The notes beneath the pieces were generated by a model, which searched no databases, was not told the origin of the DNA, and was given only the letters and a program-made list of their open reading frames with translations. The position numbers and the translations under genes were made by a program. A DNA stretch of 64,000 nt from DASUWK01 sp036378435 (GTDB lineage Bacteria > Chloroflexota > Dormibacteria > Dormibacterales > Dormibacteraceae): NCBI GenBank assembly GCA_036378435.1, contig DASUWK010000049.1, forward strand, positions 1 through 64,000, given 5' to 3'. Position 1 is the first letter of the stretch. Each line of letters starts with the position of its first letter. Shown here in pieces: positions 7,579 to 15,847 of the stretch.

Positions 7579-8847
7579 GTGCAGCGGACGCTACTGAGCC
7601 TCGCTCTGGGCCCCGGGGAGGCCGAGCTCGCGCTCCGCGAGAGGGCATCGCTGAGCGCGCCCGAGGGTGAGCGGCTGCTCGCCATGCTGGGCGCAGATCC
7701 GGCGGTCGAGGGGACGCTCGTGCTCTCAACCTGCGGCCGCACCGAGGTGTACGTGAGCGGGCTCCATCCGGCGGCCCTGCGCAAGGCCGTCTTGAGATCG
7801 CTCAGGGCCGTACATGGCAAGGGGTTCGACGCTTACAGCTCTCACCTCGCCGAGCGCCGCGACGGCGCCGCCGCCCTCCACCTGTTCCGCGTCGCGAGCG
7901 GGCTCGAGTCGCCGCTGCTGGGCGAGTCCCAGATCCTCGGGCAGGTGCGGGTGGCGGCACGCCAGGCACGAGCGGCCGGCGCGCTGGATCCCCTGGTCGG
8001 CGGCACCGCGGACCGCGCGATAGCCGCGGCTAGGCGCGCGCGGCAGGAGAGTGGCCTGGGCCGCGGCGCAGCCTCCATCGGACAGGCGGCGGTCGCGCTC
8101 TTGCGCGAGGTGTGCGGGGAGGTGGCGGGCGCGGCCGTGCTGGTGGTTGGCGCCGGTGAGATCGGCACCCTGGCTGCGCGGGCACTTTCCCGCACCGGGG
8201 CAGAGCTCTTGGTGGCTTCGCGCACCCGCGCCTCGGCGGACAGCCTGGCGCTCCGCGCGGGCGGCGAAACGGTGCCCCTGGACGAGCTCATGCCGGCGCT
8301 CGCGCGGGTGGACGCCGCCGTGTTCTGCGCGAGCGCCGCCGAGCCCTTGCTCGGCGTCGAGGCGCTTGACGCGGCAGTGCGCGGCAGGCGTGACCAGCTG
8401 CTGCTCCTCGACCTCGCGGTGCCGCGGAACATCCCACCTGCTGCCGGCGAGCTGCCGAACGTGAAGCTCGTCAACGTCGACGAGGTGGCCACCTTCGCGG
8501 ACGCCGGTCTCAGCCGCCGCCGTGCTGCCGCCGGGGACGCCGCGACGATCCTCGACGAGGAGCTGGAGGCCTGGGAAGCTTGGAAAACCAGAAGCGCCGG
8601 GGCGGCCACCCTGGCCGCGCTCGCCGCCTACGCGGACGGGATCCGAAGCCGCGAGGTGCAGCGCACCCTGCGCGCGCTGGGCGAGATCGATCCCGAGCTC
8701 CGCTTGCGCATCGAGTCCCTCTCGCGGGCCCTGGTGACGCGGCTGATGCTGCACCCGATCTCCTACGTCCGAGCCCATCCCGAGGACGAGGCGGCCGGTG
8801 AGCTGCTCCAGCGGCTGTTCTCGGAACCTCCGAACCGCACTACCTGA
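7579..8847 (+). CDS. hemA: Glutamyl-tRNA reductase
   Basis: A 422-residue first enzyme of the C5 tetrapyrrole pathway, reducing Glu-tRNA to glutamate-1-semialdehyde with NADPH. The catalytic cysteine is C52 in LVLSTCGRTEVY, and GESQILGQVRVAARQA and the NADPH-binding VLVVGAGEIGTLAARAL motif follow. The C-terminal helical dimerisation domain is complete. Start is GTG 7579. It is the first of a cluster with hemC, hemD, hemB and hemL on the same strand, joined by gaps of 12 bp or less or by overlaps, so probably one transcript. Confidence 0.96.
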   Translation: MQRTLLSLALGPGEAELALRERASLSAPEGERLLAMLGADPAVEGTLVLSTCGRTEVYVSGLHPAALRKAVLRSLRAVHGKGFDAYSSHLAERRDGAAALHLFRVASGLESPLLGESQILGQVRVAARQARAAGALDPLVGGTADRAIAAARRARQESGLGRGAASIGQAAVALLREVCGEVAGAAVLVVGAGEIGTLAARALSRTGAELLVASRTRASADSLALRAGGETVPLDELMPALARVDAAVFCASAAEPLLGVEALDAAVRGRRDQLLLLDLAVPRNIPPAAGELPNVKLVNVDEVATFADAGLSRRRAAAGDAATILDEELEAWEAWKTRSAGAATLAALAAYADGIRSREVQRTLRALGEIDPELRLRIESLSRALVTRLMLHPISYVRAHPEDEAAGELLQRLFSEPPNRTT

Positions 8848-8854
8848 AGCACTG

Positions 8855-9730
8855 GTGAGGTTAGCCACCCGCGGTTCCGCCCTCGCGTTGGTGCAGGCGG
8901 GGCTCGCGCGCCAGGCCCTGCTCGACGTGCACCCCGACCTGGCGGTCGACCTGCTGGAGGTCAGCACCCGCGGTGACGGCCTGGTGGACGTCTCCCTCGA
9001 GGCCGCGGAAGGCATCGGCTTCTTCACCGACGCGCTGGAAGTGGCGCTCGATGAAGGCGAGGCTGACCTGGCCGTGCACAGCCTCAAGGACCTGCCGACC
9101 GACATTCCGCCACGCTTTGCGCTCGCCGCGGTGCTCCCTCGCGAGGACCCGAGGGATGTGCTCGTCTCCCGCCATGGCGGCCTCGACGACCTTCCGCGAG
9201 GAGCTCGCGTCGGCACCGATTCCGCGCGCCGCCGGGCGCAGCTGGCCCTGCGCCGCCCGGACCTCGACTTTCAGCCCGTGCGCGGCAATGTGCCGACGCG
9301 GCTGCGCAAGCTCGACGCGGGCGAGTTCGATGCTCTCGTCCTCGCCGCGGCAGGACTGCAGAGGTTGGGCCTGACAGACCGGCTCGGGCATCCGCTGGAG
9401 CCCGAGGTGTGCCTGCCGGCGCCGGGCCAGGGCGCGATCGTCCTGGAGGCTCTCGCGCAGGGCGAGTGGCTCGAGCTAGCCCGTCCGGTGTCCGATGCGT
9501 CGACTGTGGCGGCGGTCACGGCGGAACGCGCCTGCCTGGCGGCGTTGGGCGGTGGCTGCCAGAGCGCGATGGGCGCCCTCGCCACTGTCGCCGGCGACCG
9601 TCTGACGCTGGAGGCATTGCTCGTCGACGCTGGCCGGGCACTGCGGGTGGTCGTCGAAGGCTCGTCCGGCAGGCCGGCGGCATGTGGGGAAGAGGCGGCG
9701 GCGCGCCTCCTCAAGCTGCGCGATGGCTGA
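8855..9730 (+). CDS. hemC: Hydroxymethylbilane synthase (porphobilinogen deaminase)
   Basis: A 291-residue enzyme polymerising four porphobilinogens to hydroxymethylbilane. N-terminal RLATRGSALALVQAGLARQAL, then the substrate-binding GLVDVSLEAAEGIGFFTDALE and HSLKDLPTD motifs. The dipyrromethane-cofactor cysteine is in LAALGGGCQSAMGA. The GTG at 8855 starts the conserved sequence directly and lies 7 bp after the hemA stop; the longer frame upstream is inside hemA. The 3' end overlaps hemD by 8 bp. Confidence 0.96.
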   Translation: MRLATRGSALALVQAGLARQALLDVHPDLAVDLLEVSTRGDGLVDVSLEAAEGIGFFTDALEVALDEGEADLAVHSLKDLPTDIPPRFALAAVLPREDPRDVLVSRHGGLDDLPRGARVGTDSARRRAQLALRRPDLDFQPVRGNVPTRLRKLDAGEFDALVLAAAGLQRLGLTDRLGHPLEPEVCLPAPGQGAIVLEALAQGEWLELARPVSDASTVAAVTAERACLAALGGGCQSAMGALATVAGDRLTLEALLVDAGRALRVVVEGSSGRPAACGEEAAARLLKLRDG

Positions 9731-10511
9731 CGCCGCGGCCCCGCTCAAGGGCCTGCGCATCCTGGTGACCCGAGCGCCCCAACAGGCGCCCGCCTTCAGC
9801 CGCCAGCTCCAATCGCTCGGGGCGATCCCGGTGGAGATCCCCACGATCGAGATCCGGCCCGTCGTCGACAGCCCGCGCATTCGGGCGGCGATTGAGAACC
9901 TGCCGGTGACCAGGCTGGTCGTCTTCACCTCGGCGAACGCCGTCAAGATCTTCTGCGACTTCCTCGAGGCCGCCGGGTTCCAATCCAACCGGCTGGCCGA
10001 GACGCAGCTCTGCGCGATCGGGTCGGAAACGGCCGGCGCGCTGGAGCGGCGGGGTCTGCAGCCGGCCCTGGTCGCCGGCGAGTACACGGCGGAGGGACTC
10101 GTCGAAGCCCTCAGCGGCTGGGACCTCGACGGCGCCAGGGTGCTGGTCCCGCGGGCGGCGGTCGGGCGTGACGTGCTTCCCGACCTGCTGGCACGGCGCG
10201 GCGCCGAGGTGGACCTCCTGACGGTCTACGAGACTGTGATGCCGATCGGGGCCGGCGCGGAGCTCGAGGCCCTGTTCGCCAGCAAGGGCGTGGACGTCAT
10301 CACCTTCACCAGCTCCTCCACCGTCGAGAACTTCGCCTCGGCTTTCCCAGGACGCAACTTGAGGGAGCTGGTCGGCCGCGCCCGCGTGGCGTGCATGGGC
10401 CCGGTCACCGCCACGACGGCGGACGAGCTCGGGCTTCCGGCGGACATAGTGGCGCGGGAGTTCACCACTCGCGGCCTCGCGGCGGCGATCGTCACGGCCC
10501 TCTCTAGATAG
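9723..10511 (+). CDS. hemD: Uroporphyrinogen-III synthase
   Basis: A 262-residue enzyme closing and isomerising hydroxymethylbilane to uroporphyrinogen III, the branch point to heme and cobalamin. Sequence conservation in HemD is low, but the bilobal pattern is clear: LKGLRILVTRAPQQAPAFSRQL, FTSANAVKIF, GSETAGALERRG, LVPRAAVGRDVLPD, DVITFTSSSTVENF and MGPVTATTADELG. The ATG at 9723 overlaps the end of hemC by 8 bp, which supports coupled translation. Unlike in some bacteria, it is not fused to a uroporphyrinogen methyltransferase. Confidence 0.93.
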   Translation: MADAAAPLKGLRILVTRAPQQAPAFSRQLQSLGAIPVEIPTIEIRPVVDSPRIRAAIENLPVTRLVVFTSANAVKIFCDFLEAAGFQSNRLAETQLCAIGSETAGALERRGLQPALVAGEYTAEGLVEALSGWDLDGARVLVPRAAVGRDVLPDLLARRGAEVDLLTVYETVMPIGAGAELEALFASKGVDVITFTSSSTVENFASAFPGRNLRELVGRARVACMGPVTATTADELGLPADIVAREFTTRGLAAAIVTALSR

Positions 10512-10523
10512 ACTCGGACCCTG

Positions 10524-11525
10524 ATGCTGGAGATCAAGAGCGCCCTGCCACTGCCTGCACGCCGGGCGCGGCGGCTACGGCGCACCGCCGCGCTGCGCGA
10601 GCTGGTGCGGGAGACGGAGCTTCGACCCTCGTCTTTCGTGCTGCCGCTGTTCGTGGCTGAGGGCATCTCCGAGCCGGCGCCGATCGAGTCGCTGCCGGGG
10701 CACTCGCGCCTGCCGCTGTCAGAGGTGGCGGGAGCGGCCAAGCAGGCGCTCGACCTCGGCATCCGCTCGGTTCTCATCTTCGGCATCCCCGCTCGGAAGG
10801 ACGCCAGCGGCAGCGAGGGCTGGTCGAAGGACGGCATCGCCCAGCGAGCCATCGCCCAGCTGAAGCAAGCGCACGGTGACGACCTGGTGGTGATCGCCGA
10901 CCTCTGCCTTTGCGAGTACACGGACCATGGGCACTGCGGCGTCCTCGAAGGCGGCGCCGTCGACAACGACCGGACGCTCGAGCTGTACCAGCGCATCGCC
11001 GAGAGCCAGGCCGAGGCCGGGGCAGACGTGATCGCGCCGTCCGGCATGATGGACGGCCAGGTCGCCGCCATCAGGACCGCGCTCGACGGCGGCGGCCACG
11101 CCGAGCTGCCCGTGCTCGCGTATGCGGCGAAGTTCAACTCGGCGTTCTACGGACCGTTCCGCGAAGCCGCCGGGTCAGCCCCTCAGTTCGGCGACCGTGC
11201 CGGCTATCAGATGGACCCCGCCAATGGGCGCGAAGCTCTGCGCGAGCTCGAGCAGGACCTCGCTGAGGGCGCCGACATCCTGATGGTGAAGCCGGCGCTC
11301 GCCTACCTCGACGTGCTGGCCGAGGCCCGGCGCCGCTTTGACGTCCCGCTCGCGGCCTACAACGTCAGCGCGGAGTACGCCCTCGTGAAGGCCGGCGCGG
11401 AGCGGGGGTGGATCGACGGCCCGCGGATGACCCTCGAGATCCTGACCTCGATCCGGCGCGCGGGCGCCGACATCCTGATCACGTATCACGCCCTGGAGGC
11501 CGCGCGGTGGCTCGCCGCAGGCTGA
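10524..11525 (+). CDS. hemB: Delta-aminolevulinic acid dehydratase (porphobilinogen synthase)
   Basis: A 333-residue enzyme condensing two 5-aminolevulinates to porphobilinogen. It carries the cysteine-rich metal site DLCLCEYTDHGHCG, which marks the zinc-dependent type, and two active-site lysines in AAKFNSAFYGPF and ILMVKPALAYLD. Start is ATG 10524, 12 bp after hemD. The last 19 bases overlap the next gene, a cyclophilin with its own GGAGG ribosome site inside hemB. Confidence 0.96.
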   Translation: MLEIKSALPLPARRARRLRRTAALRELVRETELRPSSFVLPLFVAEGISEPAPIESLPGHSRLPLSEVAGAAKQALDLGIRSVLIFGIPARKDASGSEGWSKDGIAQRAIAQLKQAHGDDLVVIADLCLCEYTDHGHCGVLEGGAVDNDRTLELYQRIAESQAEAGADVIAPSGMMDGQVAAIRTALDGGGHAELPVLAYAAKFNSAFYGPFREAAGSAPQFGDRAGYQMDPANGREALRELEQDLAEGADILMVKPALAYLDVLAEARRRFDVPLAAYNVSAEYALVKAGAERGWIDGPRMTLEILTSIRRAGADILITYHALEAARWLAAG

Positions 11526-12199
11526 GGGCGGCAGCGCCGAGCGGCGGAGAGCTCCCGCTCGACCTGCCTCCGACCTCCACCCGGCGCGCACTGGTCGCCC
11601 TCGGACTCTTCGTCGCCTTCCTGGTCCTCGTCGGGGTGGGAGTTCAGCAGCTCGTGCTGGCCGGCCCTGGCGGGGCGCTGTCTGCATGTCACACGTCGGG
11701 CTCCACGACGCGGTACCGGTTCGCGGACGCCCAGCCGATGTGCATCGACAAGAACCGCGCCTACACGGCGTCGATCGTGACCACGCGAGGAACCATCACG
11801 GTCCGCCTGGACGCCAAGGCCGCGCCCGTCACCGTGAACAACTTCGTCGTCCTGGCGGTCAACCACTACTACGACGGCATGCGCTTTTGGCGCATCCAGG
11901 ACTGGGTCCTGCAGACCGGCGATCCATATGGGAACGGCACCTGGACGCCCGGCTACTACCTGCCTGAGGAAGGACCGATCAGCCCGGCCGGAGGCTGGCG
12001 CCAGGGAGACCTGGGCATGGCTCGGCCGCCGAACGGGTTCGTCAACGGGGCGCAGTTCTTCATCCTCAAGCTGGACTGGCCGGCGCCGGGACCTGGTGTC
12101 ACCTACAACCACTTCGGCAAGGTGACCGGCGGGCAGCCCGCGCTGCAGGCGATCGACTCGACCGACCGGATCCTCTACATCCAGATCAAGGTCACCTGA
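11507..12199 (+). CDS. Membrane-anchored cyclophilin-type peptidyl-prolyl isomerase
   Basis: A 230-residue protein with a basic N-terminus (ARRRLRAAAP), one transmembrane helix (about residues 25-46), then an extracytoplasmic cyclophilin domain. Cyclophilin features include YTASIVTTRGTITVRLD, APVTVNNFVVLA, YYDGMRFWRIQ, the loop GDLGMARPPNGFVNGAQFFI and HFGKVTGG. It probably helps fold exported proteins. The GTG at 11507 has a GGAGG site 7 bases upstream, within hemB, deciding the start. It separates hemB from hemL in an otherwise tetrapyrrole-only run. Its TGA overlaps the likely CTG start of hemL as CTGA. Confidence 0.9.
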   Translation: MARRRLRAAAPSGGELPLDLPPTSTRRALVALGLFVAFLVLVGVGVQQLVLAGPGGALSACHTSGSTTRYRFADAQPMCIDKNRAYTASIVTTRGTITVRLDAKAAPVTVNNFVVLAVNHYYDGMRFWRIQDWVLQTGDPYGNGTWTPGYYLPEEGPISPAGGWRQGDLGMARPPNGFVNGAQFFILKLDWPAPGPGVTYNHFGKVTGGQPALQAIDSTDRILYIQIKVT

Positions 12200-13443
12200 C
12201 GAGCCGTTCCGAGGAGCTCTTCGAGCGGGCGCGGCGCGTCATGCCGGGCGGCGTCTCGAGCCCGGTTCGCGCCTTCGGCGCCGTCGGCGGCACGCCGCCG
12301 TTCATCCGGAAGGGGAGCGGCGCCTACATCGAGGACGTGGACGGGCGCCGATACATCGATCTCGTGATGAGCTGGGGCCCTCTCATCCTCGGGCACTCGC
12401 ATCCCGAGGTCGCCGAGGCGGTGCGGGCGCAGGTCGCGCTGGGCGCCTCTTTCGGGGCGCCGTCCGAGCCTGAGCTCGCATTGGCGGAGACGATCTGCCG
12501 GCTGGTGCCGTCGGTCGAGCGCGTGCGGCTGGTCAGCTCGGGCACGGAGGCGGTCATGTCGGCGGCAAGGCTGGCGCGAGCTGCCACCGGACGCCGCCGG
12601 CTGCTGAAGTTCGCCGGCGGGTACCACGGTCACTACGATCCAATGCTCGAGCAGGGCGGCTCTGGCCTGGCGACGCTCGGTCTCGAAGCACGGTCTGTGG
12701 AAACCGCCGTGGCGCCCTACAACGACCTGGCCGCAGCCGAGGAGGTGCTGGCCGGCGGCGACGTCGCCGCCGTCTTCGTGGAGCCGATCGCGGCCAACAT
12801 GGGCGTGGTCGCGCCGGCGCCCGGCTTTCTGGAGGGCTTGCGCGCAGCCTGTGACGAATCCGGCACCCTGCTGGTCTTCGACGAGGTCATCACCGGCTTC
12901 CGGGTGGCACTCGGCGGCGCCCAGGAGCGGTTCGGGATCCGGCCGGACCTCACCGTGCTCGGCAAGATCATCGGCGGCGGCCTGCCGGTGGGCGCTTACG
13001 GCGGTCGCGACGACCTCATGCGCCTGGTCGCGCCCGAGGGCCCCGTGTACCAGGCCGGAACCCTGGCCGGCAACCCGATCGCCTGCGCCGCAGGACTGGC
13101 CACCCTGCGCGTCCTGGAGCGCGATCCGCCCTATGCGCGCCTCGAAGCCGCGGCCGAGCGCTTGGCCGAGGGGCTACATGATCTGCCGGTGGCGGTGAGC
13201 CGGAGCGCGTCTTTGCTCACGGTGTTCTTCGCCGACCAGGTTCCGGTGAATTACGAGGGCGCGCGCCGCTCCGATCTCGAGGCGTTCGGGCGGCTGCACG
13301 GCGCCATGCTCGCCGACGGCGTCTATCTGCCGCCCTCTCAGTTCGAGGCGTGGTTCCTCTCGACCGCTCATGACGGCGAAGTCCTAGACAGCTTGGAGCG
13401 GGCGTTGGCCGCGAACCTCGAACGTATAATCGCGGCGAGGTAA
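12196..13443 (+). CDS. hemL: Glutamate-1-semialdehyde 2,1-aminomutase, probable CTG start
   Basis: A PLP enzyme converting glutamate-1-semialdehyde to 5-aminolevulinate, directly downstream of HemA in the pathway. Seen: PGGVSSPVRAFGAVGG, VSSGTEAVMSAARLAR, GGYHGHYD, FDEVITGFRVALGGAQ and the PLP-lysine loop LGKIIGGGLPVGAYGG. Family N-termini begin with a conserved 'SxxLFxxAxxxxPGGV' segment. Here it reads TSRSEELFERARRVMPGGV and lies upstream of the first ATG (12241), with no ATG/GTG/TTG in that frame; CTG 12196 overlaps the upstream stop as CTGA. With CTG the protein has 415 residues, without it 400. Confidence 0.94.
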   Translation: MTSRSEELFERARRVMPGGVSSPVRAFGAVGGTPPFIRKGSGAYIEDVDGRRYIDLVMSWGPLILGHSHPEVAEAVRAQVALGASFGAPSEPELALAETICRLVPSVERVRLVSSGTEAVMSAARLARAATGRRRLLKFAGGYHGHYDPMLEQGGSGLATLGLEARSVETAVAPYNDLAAAEEVLAGGDVAAVFVEPIAANMGVVAPAPGFLEGLRAACDESGTLLVFDEVITGFRVALGGAQERFGIRPDLTVLGKIIGGGLPVGAYGGRDDLMRLVAPEGPVYQAGTLAGNPIACAAGLATLRVLERDPPYARLEAAAERLAEGLHDLPVAVSRSASLLTVFFADQVPVNYEGARRSDLEAFGRLHGAMLADGVYLPPSQFEAWFLSTAHDGEVLDSLERALAANLERIIAAR

Positions 13444-13445
13444 AG

Positions 13446-13658
13446 ATGCCAATTCATCCGCTCTGGCTGCTGCTCATCGCCGCGATCGTCTTGATCATCT
13501 TCGGCCCGAAGCGACTTCCCGAGCTGGGCAGCGCGCTCGGCCGCGGCCTGCGCGAGTTTCGCAAGGCCTCGGAGCAGCTGCACGACGAGGTGACCAGGCC
13601 GACGGAGCCGTCCTCGACGCCTCCGGGGCCGCACGAAGCCGACCGTCCCACCCCGTAG
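13446..13658 (+). CDS. tatA: Sec-independent translocase protein TatA
   Basis: A 70-residue TatA/E-family protein: one N-terminal transmembrane helix (residues 3-19) followed by the hinge FGPKRLPELGSALGRGLREFRKA amphipathic helix and a disordered Pro-rich tail. It forms the pore of the twin-arginine export system, which moves folded, often cofactor-bearing proteins. It starts 2 bp after hemL and is followed after 12 bp by tatC. No separate tatB is seen, so this could be a minimal TatAC system or tatB may lie elsewhere. Confidence 0.93.
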   Translation: MPIHPLWLLLIAAIVLIIFGPKRLPELGSALGRGLREFRKASEQLHDEVTRPTEPSSTPPGPHEADRPTP

Positions 13659-13670
13659 AGCCGCCCGCTG

Positions 13671-14435
13671 ATGGCGCTGCTCGACCGCGGCCTGCGCCGC
13701 CGTCCCCAAGGCGCGCCGCCGCCGTCAGAGCCTGCGGCCGAGCGACGCATGACGGTCGTGGAGCACCTGGAGGACCTGCGCCGGGCGCTGCTGGTCTCGC
13801 TGTCGGCGTGGGGCATCGCCTCGATCCTGACCGGCATCTTCGTCACCAGGCCGGTCATCCACTTCTTGATCGTTCGCGGCGGTGTCGACCACGCGTACTT
13901 CACGCGCCCGACCGGAGCCTTCCTGCTGGCCGTGCAGGTCGCGATCGAGCTGGGCTTCGTGGTCGCTTTTCCCGTCATCTCGCAGCAGGTGTGGTGGTTC
14001 GTCAGCCCGGGCCTCCACAAGCACGAGCGGCGGCTGGTCCTGCCGCTCTTCGTCTCGACGGTGATCTTCTTCGCGGTCGGCGTCGCGTTCGCGCTGCTGT
14101 CGTTGCCGCTCTTCATCCGGCTCCTGACGGGGTTCGCCCCGGTCGATCTGACCTACCTGCCGCTGATCGACGACTACATCGGCTTCGTCCTGCTGCTGGT
14201 CATCGGGTATGGCCTGGTCTTCGAGCTGCCCGTCGCCATCTACGTGCTGGGGCGATTCGGGATAATCAGCTCACGCTGGCTTTACCAGCACCGGTTGGCC
14301 TGGATCATCGGGCTCGCGGTCGCGGCCAACTTCCTGACTCCAGGCGCTGACCCGATCTCGCCACTGCTGATGTTCATTCCGCTTTACGTGTTCTGGGAGG
14401 CAAGCACCTTGCTCCTGAAGCTGAGGGGCCGCTGA
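13671..14435 (+). CDS. tatC: Sec-independent translocase protein TatC
   Basis: A 254-residue polytopic protein that recognises twin-arginine signal peptides. After a Pro-rich N-terminal stretch it shows the typical MTVVEHLEDLRRALLVSL start of helix 1 and about six transmembrane segments, with SQQVWWFVSPGLHKHERR in the first cytoplasmic loop region and FLTPGADPISPLLMFIPLYVFWE in the last helices. The ATG at 13671 lies 12 bp after tatA; a second ATG (13750) directly precedes the conserved core, so the true N-terminus could be shorter. rph begins 2 bp after the stop. Confidence 0.94.
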   Translation: MALLDRGLRRRPQGAPPPSEPAAERRMTVVEHLEDLRRALLVSLSAWGIASILTGIFVTRPVIHFLIVRGGVDHAYFTRPTGAFLLAVQVAIELGFVVAFPVISQQVWWFVSPGLHKHERRLVLPLFVSTVIFFAVGVAFALLSLPLFIRLLTGFAPVDLTYLPLIDDYIGFVLLLVIGYGLVFELPVAIYVLGRFGIISSRWLYQHRLAWIIGLAVAANFLTPGADPISPLLMFIPLYVFWEASTLLLKLRGR

Positions 14436-14437
14436 CG

Positions 14438-15160
14438 ATGCCGAGACCCGATGGCCGCGTACCCGACCAGCTGCGCCCCGTGAGCATCGAGCTCGGCGTC
14501 AACCGCCACGCCGAAGGGTCCTGCAAGATCGAGATGGGCAACACGCACGTCTGGGTCACCGCCAGCGTTGAAGACCGGGTGCCGGGTCACCGCCGCGGCA
14601 CGGGCCACGGCTGGATCACGGCCGAGTACTCGATGCTGCCGCGTGCCACACGCGACCGCAACCAGCGCGAGGCGATCCAGGGCCGGATCGGAGGGCGCAC
14701 GCATGAGATCCAGCGGCTGATCGGCCGCTCGCTCCGCGCCGGCGTGGACATGAGCCAGCTGGGCGAGCGCACGATCACGGTCGACTGCGACGTGCTCCAG
14801 GCCGACGGCGGCACGCGCACTGCGGCGATCACCGGCGGCTTCGTCGCTCTCTACACGGCGGTGAAGCGGATGCGCGAGGCGCGCATGATCTCGAACCTGC
14901 CCATCAAGCGGTACATCGCCGCGGTGAGCTGCGGCATCGTTGACGGCGAGGCGCGCCTCGACCTCGACTACGCCGAAGACTTTCTCGCCGGCACCGACCT
15001 CAACTGCGTGATGAGCGACGACGGCCGGTTGATCGAGCTGCAGGCGACGGCCGAGGGCGATCCCTACAGCCGCGAAGAGCTCGAGGCGATGCTCGAGCTG
15101 GCGAACAAGGGCATCCGCCAGCTGATGCTGGCGCAGAAAAAGGCGCTGACCGGCAGCTGA
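14438..15160 (+). CDS. rph: Ribonuclease PH
   Basis: A 240-residue phosphorolytic 3' exoribonuclease trimming tRNA precursors. Family signatures: RPDGRVPDQLRPVSIELG at the start, AEYSMLPRATRDRNQREA, GRTHEIQRLIGRSLRA, TVDCDVLQADGGTRTAAITGG and the LDLDYAEDFLAGTDLNCVM segment. Length is normal. It is paired with rdgB, a very common bacterial pairing, and a tRNA gene (a substrate class of RNase PH) follows rdgB. The TGA stop forms CTGA with the likely start of rdgB. Confidence 0.97.
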   Translation: MPRPDGRVPDQLRPVSIELGVNRHAEGSCKIEMGNTHVWVTASVEDRVPGHRRGTGHGWITAEYSMLPRATRDRNQREAIQGRIGGRTHEIQRLIGRSLRAGVDMSQLGERTITVDCDVLQADGGTRTAAITGGFVALYTAVKRMREARMISNLPIKRYIAAVSCGIVDGEARLDLDYAEDFLAGTDLNCVMSDDGRLIELQATAEGDPYSREELEAMLELANKGIRQLMLAQKKALTGS

Positions 15161-15771
15161 CGACGGGCGCCCTGCCGCAGCTCGCGATCGCCACGGGGAA
15201 CGCGGGCAAGCTTCGCGAGTACCGCGAGCTGCTCGCGCAGGTCCCGCTGGAGCTCGAGCCGTGCGCGACCGAAGTCGACGAGACGGGTTCGACGTACGAG
15301 GAGAACGCACGCGCGAAGGCCGAGGCGGCCTGCGCAGCGACGCAGCTCTGGGCCCTGGGCGACGACTCCGGACTCGAGGTCGAGGCGCTTGGTGGCTTCC
15401 CCGGCCTGCATTCGGCGCGCTTGGCGCCAACGCAGCAGGAGCGCACCACCGAGCTGCTCCGGAGGCTGGCGGACGTCCCGCGGCCTTGGCACGCGCGCTT
15501 CGTCTGTGCGCTCGCGCTCGCACGGCCGGACGGCGAGACGACCTACCACCGCGGCGAGGCGGTGGGGGAGATCATCCCGGAGTGGCGCGGCGAGGCCGGC
15601 TTCGGCTACGACCCCGTCTTTCTCGTCCCGGCTGTGGGGAAGACCTTCGGCGAGATGCCCTCGGCGGAGAAGCACCTCTACAGTCACCGGGCGGCTGCGG
15701 TCCGGGCCCTGGTGGCCAGCGGGGACCTCTCTAGACTTCTAGGCTCGTCGGGCGGTGGCGCAGTCCGGTAG
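15157..15771 (+). CDS. rdgB: dITP/XTP pyrophosphatase (RdgB/HAM1), non-standard start codon
   Basis: A nucleotide-pool cleaning enzyme hydrolysing dITP, ITP and XTP to monophosphates. The conserved N-terminal ATGNAGKLREYRELL, TYEENARAKAEAA, GDDSGLEVEALGGFPGLHSAR, FGYDPVFLVP, GKTFGEM and EKHLYSHRAAAVRAL motifs are all present. No ATG, GTG or TTG exists in frame upstream of TGNAGK; the only near-cognate start is CTG 15157, overlapping the rph stop as CTGA. That gives 204 residues, normal for the family. The last seven codons and the TAG lie inside the 5' half of tRNA-Pro. An ATG at 15421 would remove the active site and was rejected. Confidence 0.93.
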   Translation: MTTGALPQLAIATGNAGKLREYRELLAQVPLELEPCATEVDETGSTYEENARAKAEAACAATQLWALGDDSGLEVEALGGFPGLHSARLAPTQQERTTELLRRLADVPRPWHARFVCALALARPDGETTYHRGEAVGEIIPEWRGEAGFGYDPVFLVPAVGKTFGEMPSAEKHLYSHRAAAVRALVASGDLSRLLGSSGGGAVR

Positions 15772-15825
15772 CGCACATGCTTTGGGAGCATGGGGCCCTG
15801 GGTTCAAATCCCAGCCGCCCGACCA
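15749..15825 (+). tRNA. tRNA-Pro (anticodon UGG), CCA encoded, overlaps rdgB
   Basis: A complete cloverleaf: acceptor stem CGGGCGG/CCGCCCG, a D arm with GCGC pairing, anticodon stem CATGC/GCATG closing loop TTTGGGA (anticodon TGG), T arm CTGGG-TTCAAAT-CCCAG, discriminator A, and CCA encoded at 15823-15825. Its first 23 bases double as the last codons and stop of rdgB, so the two products compete for one primary transcript unless the tRNA has its own promoter inside rdgB. Confidence 0.97.
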
Positions 15826-15847
15826 AATCGGCGGACGACAGCCTCGA

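Noticed and set aside
15421..15771. rdgB starting at ATG 15421
   Set aside because: It would remove the substrate-binding and catalytic motifs; the conserved frame continues upstream to 15157.
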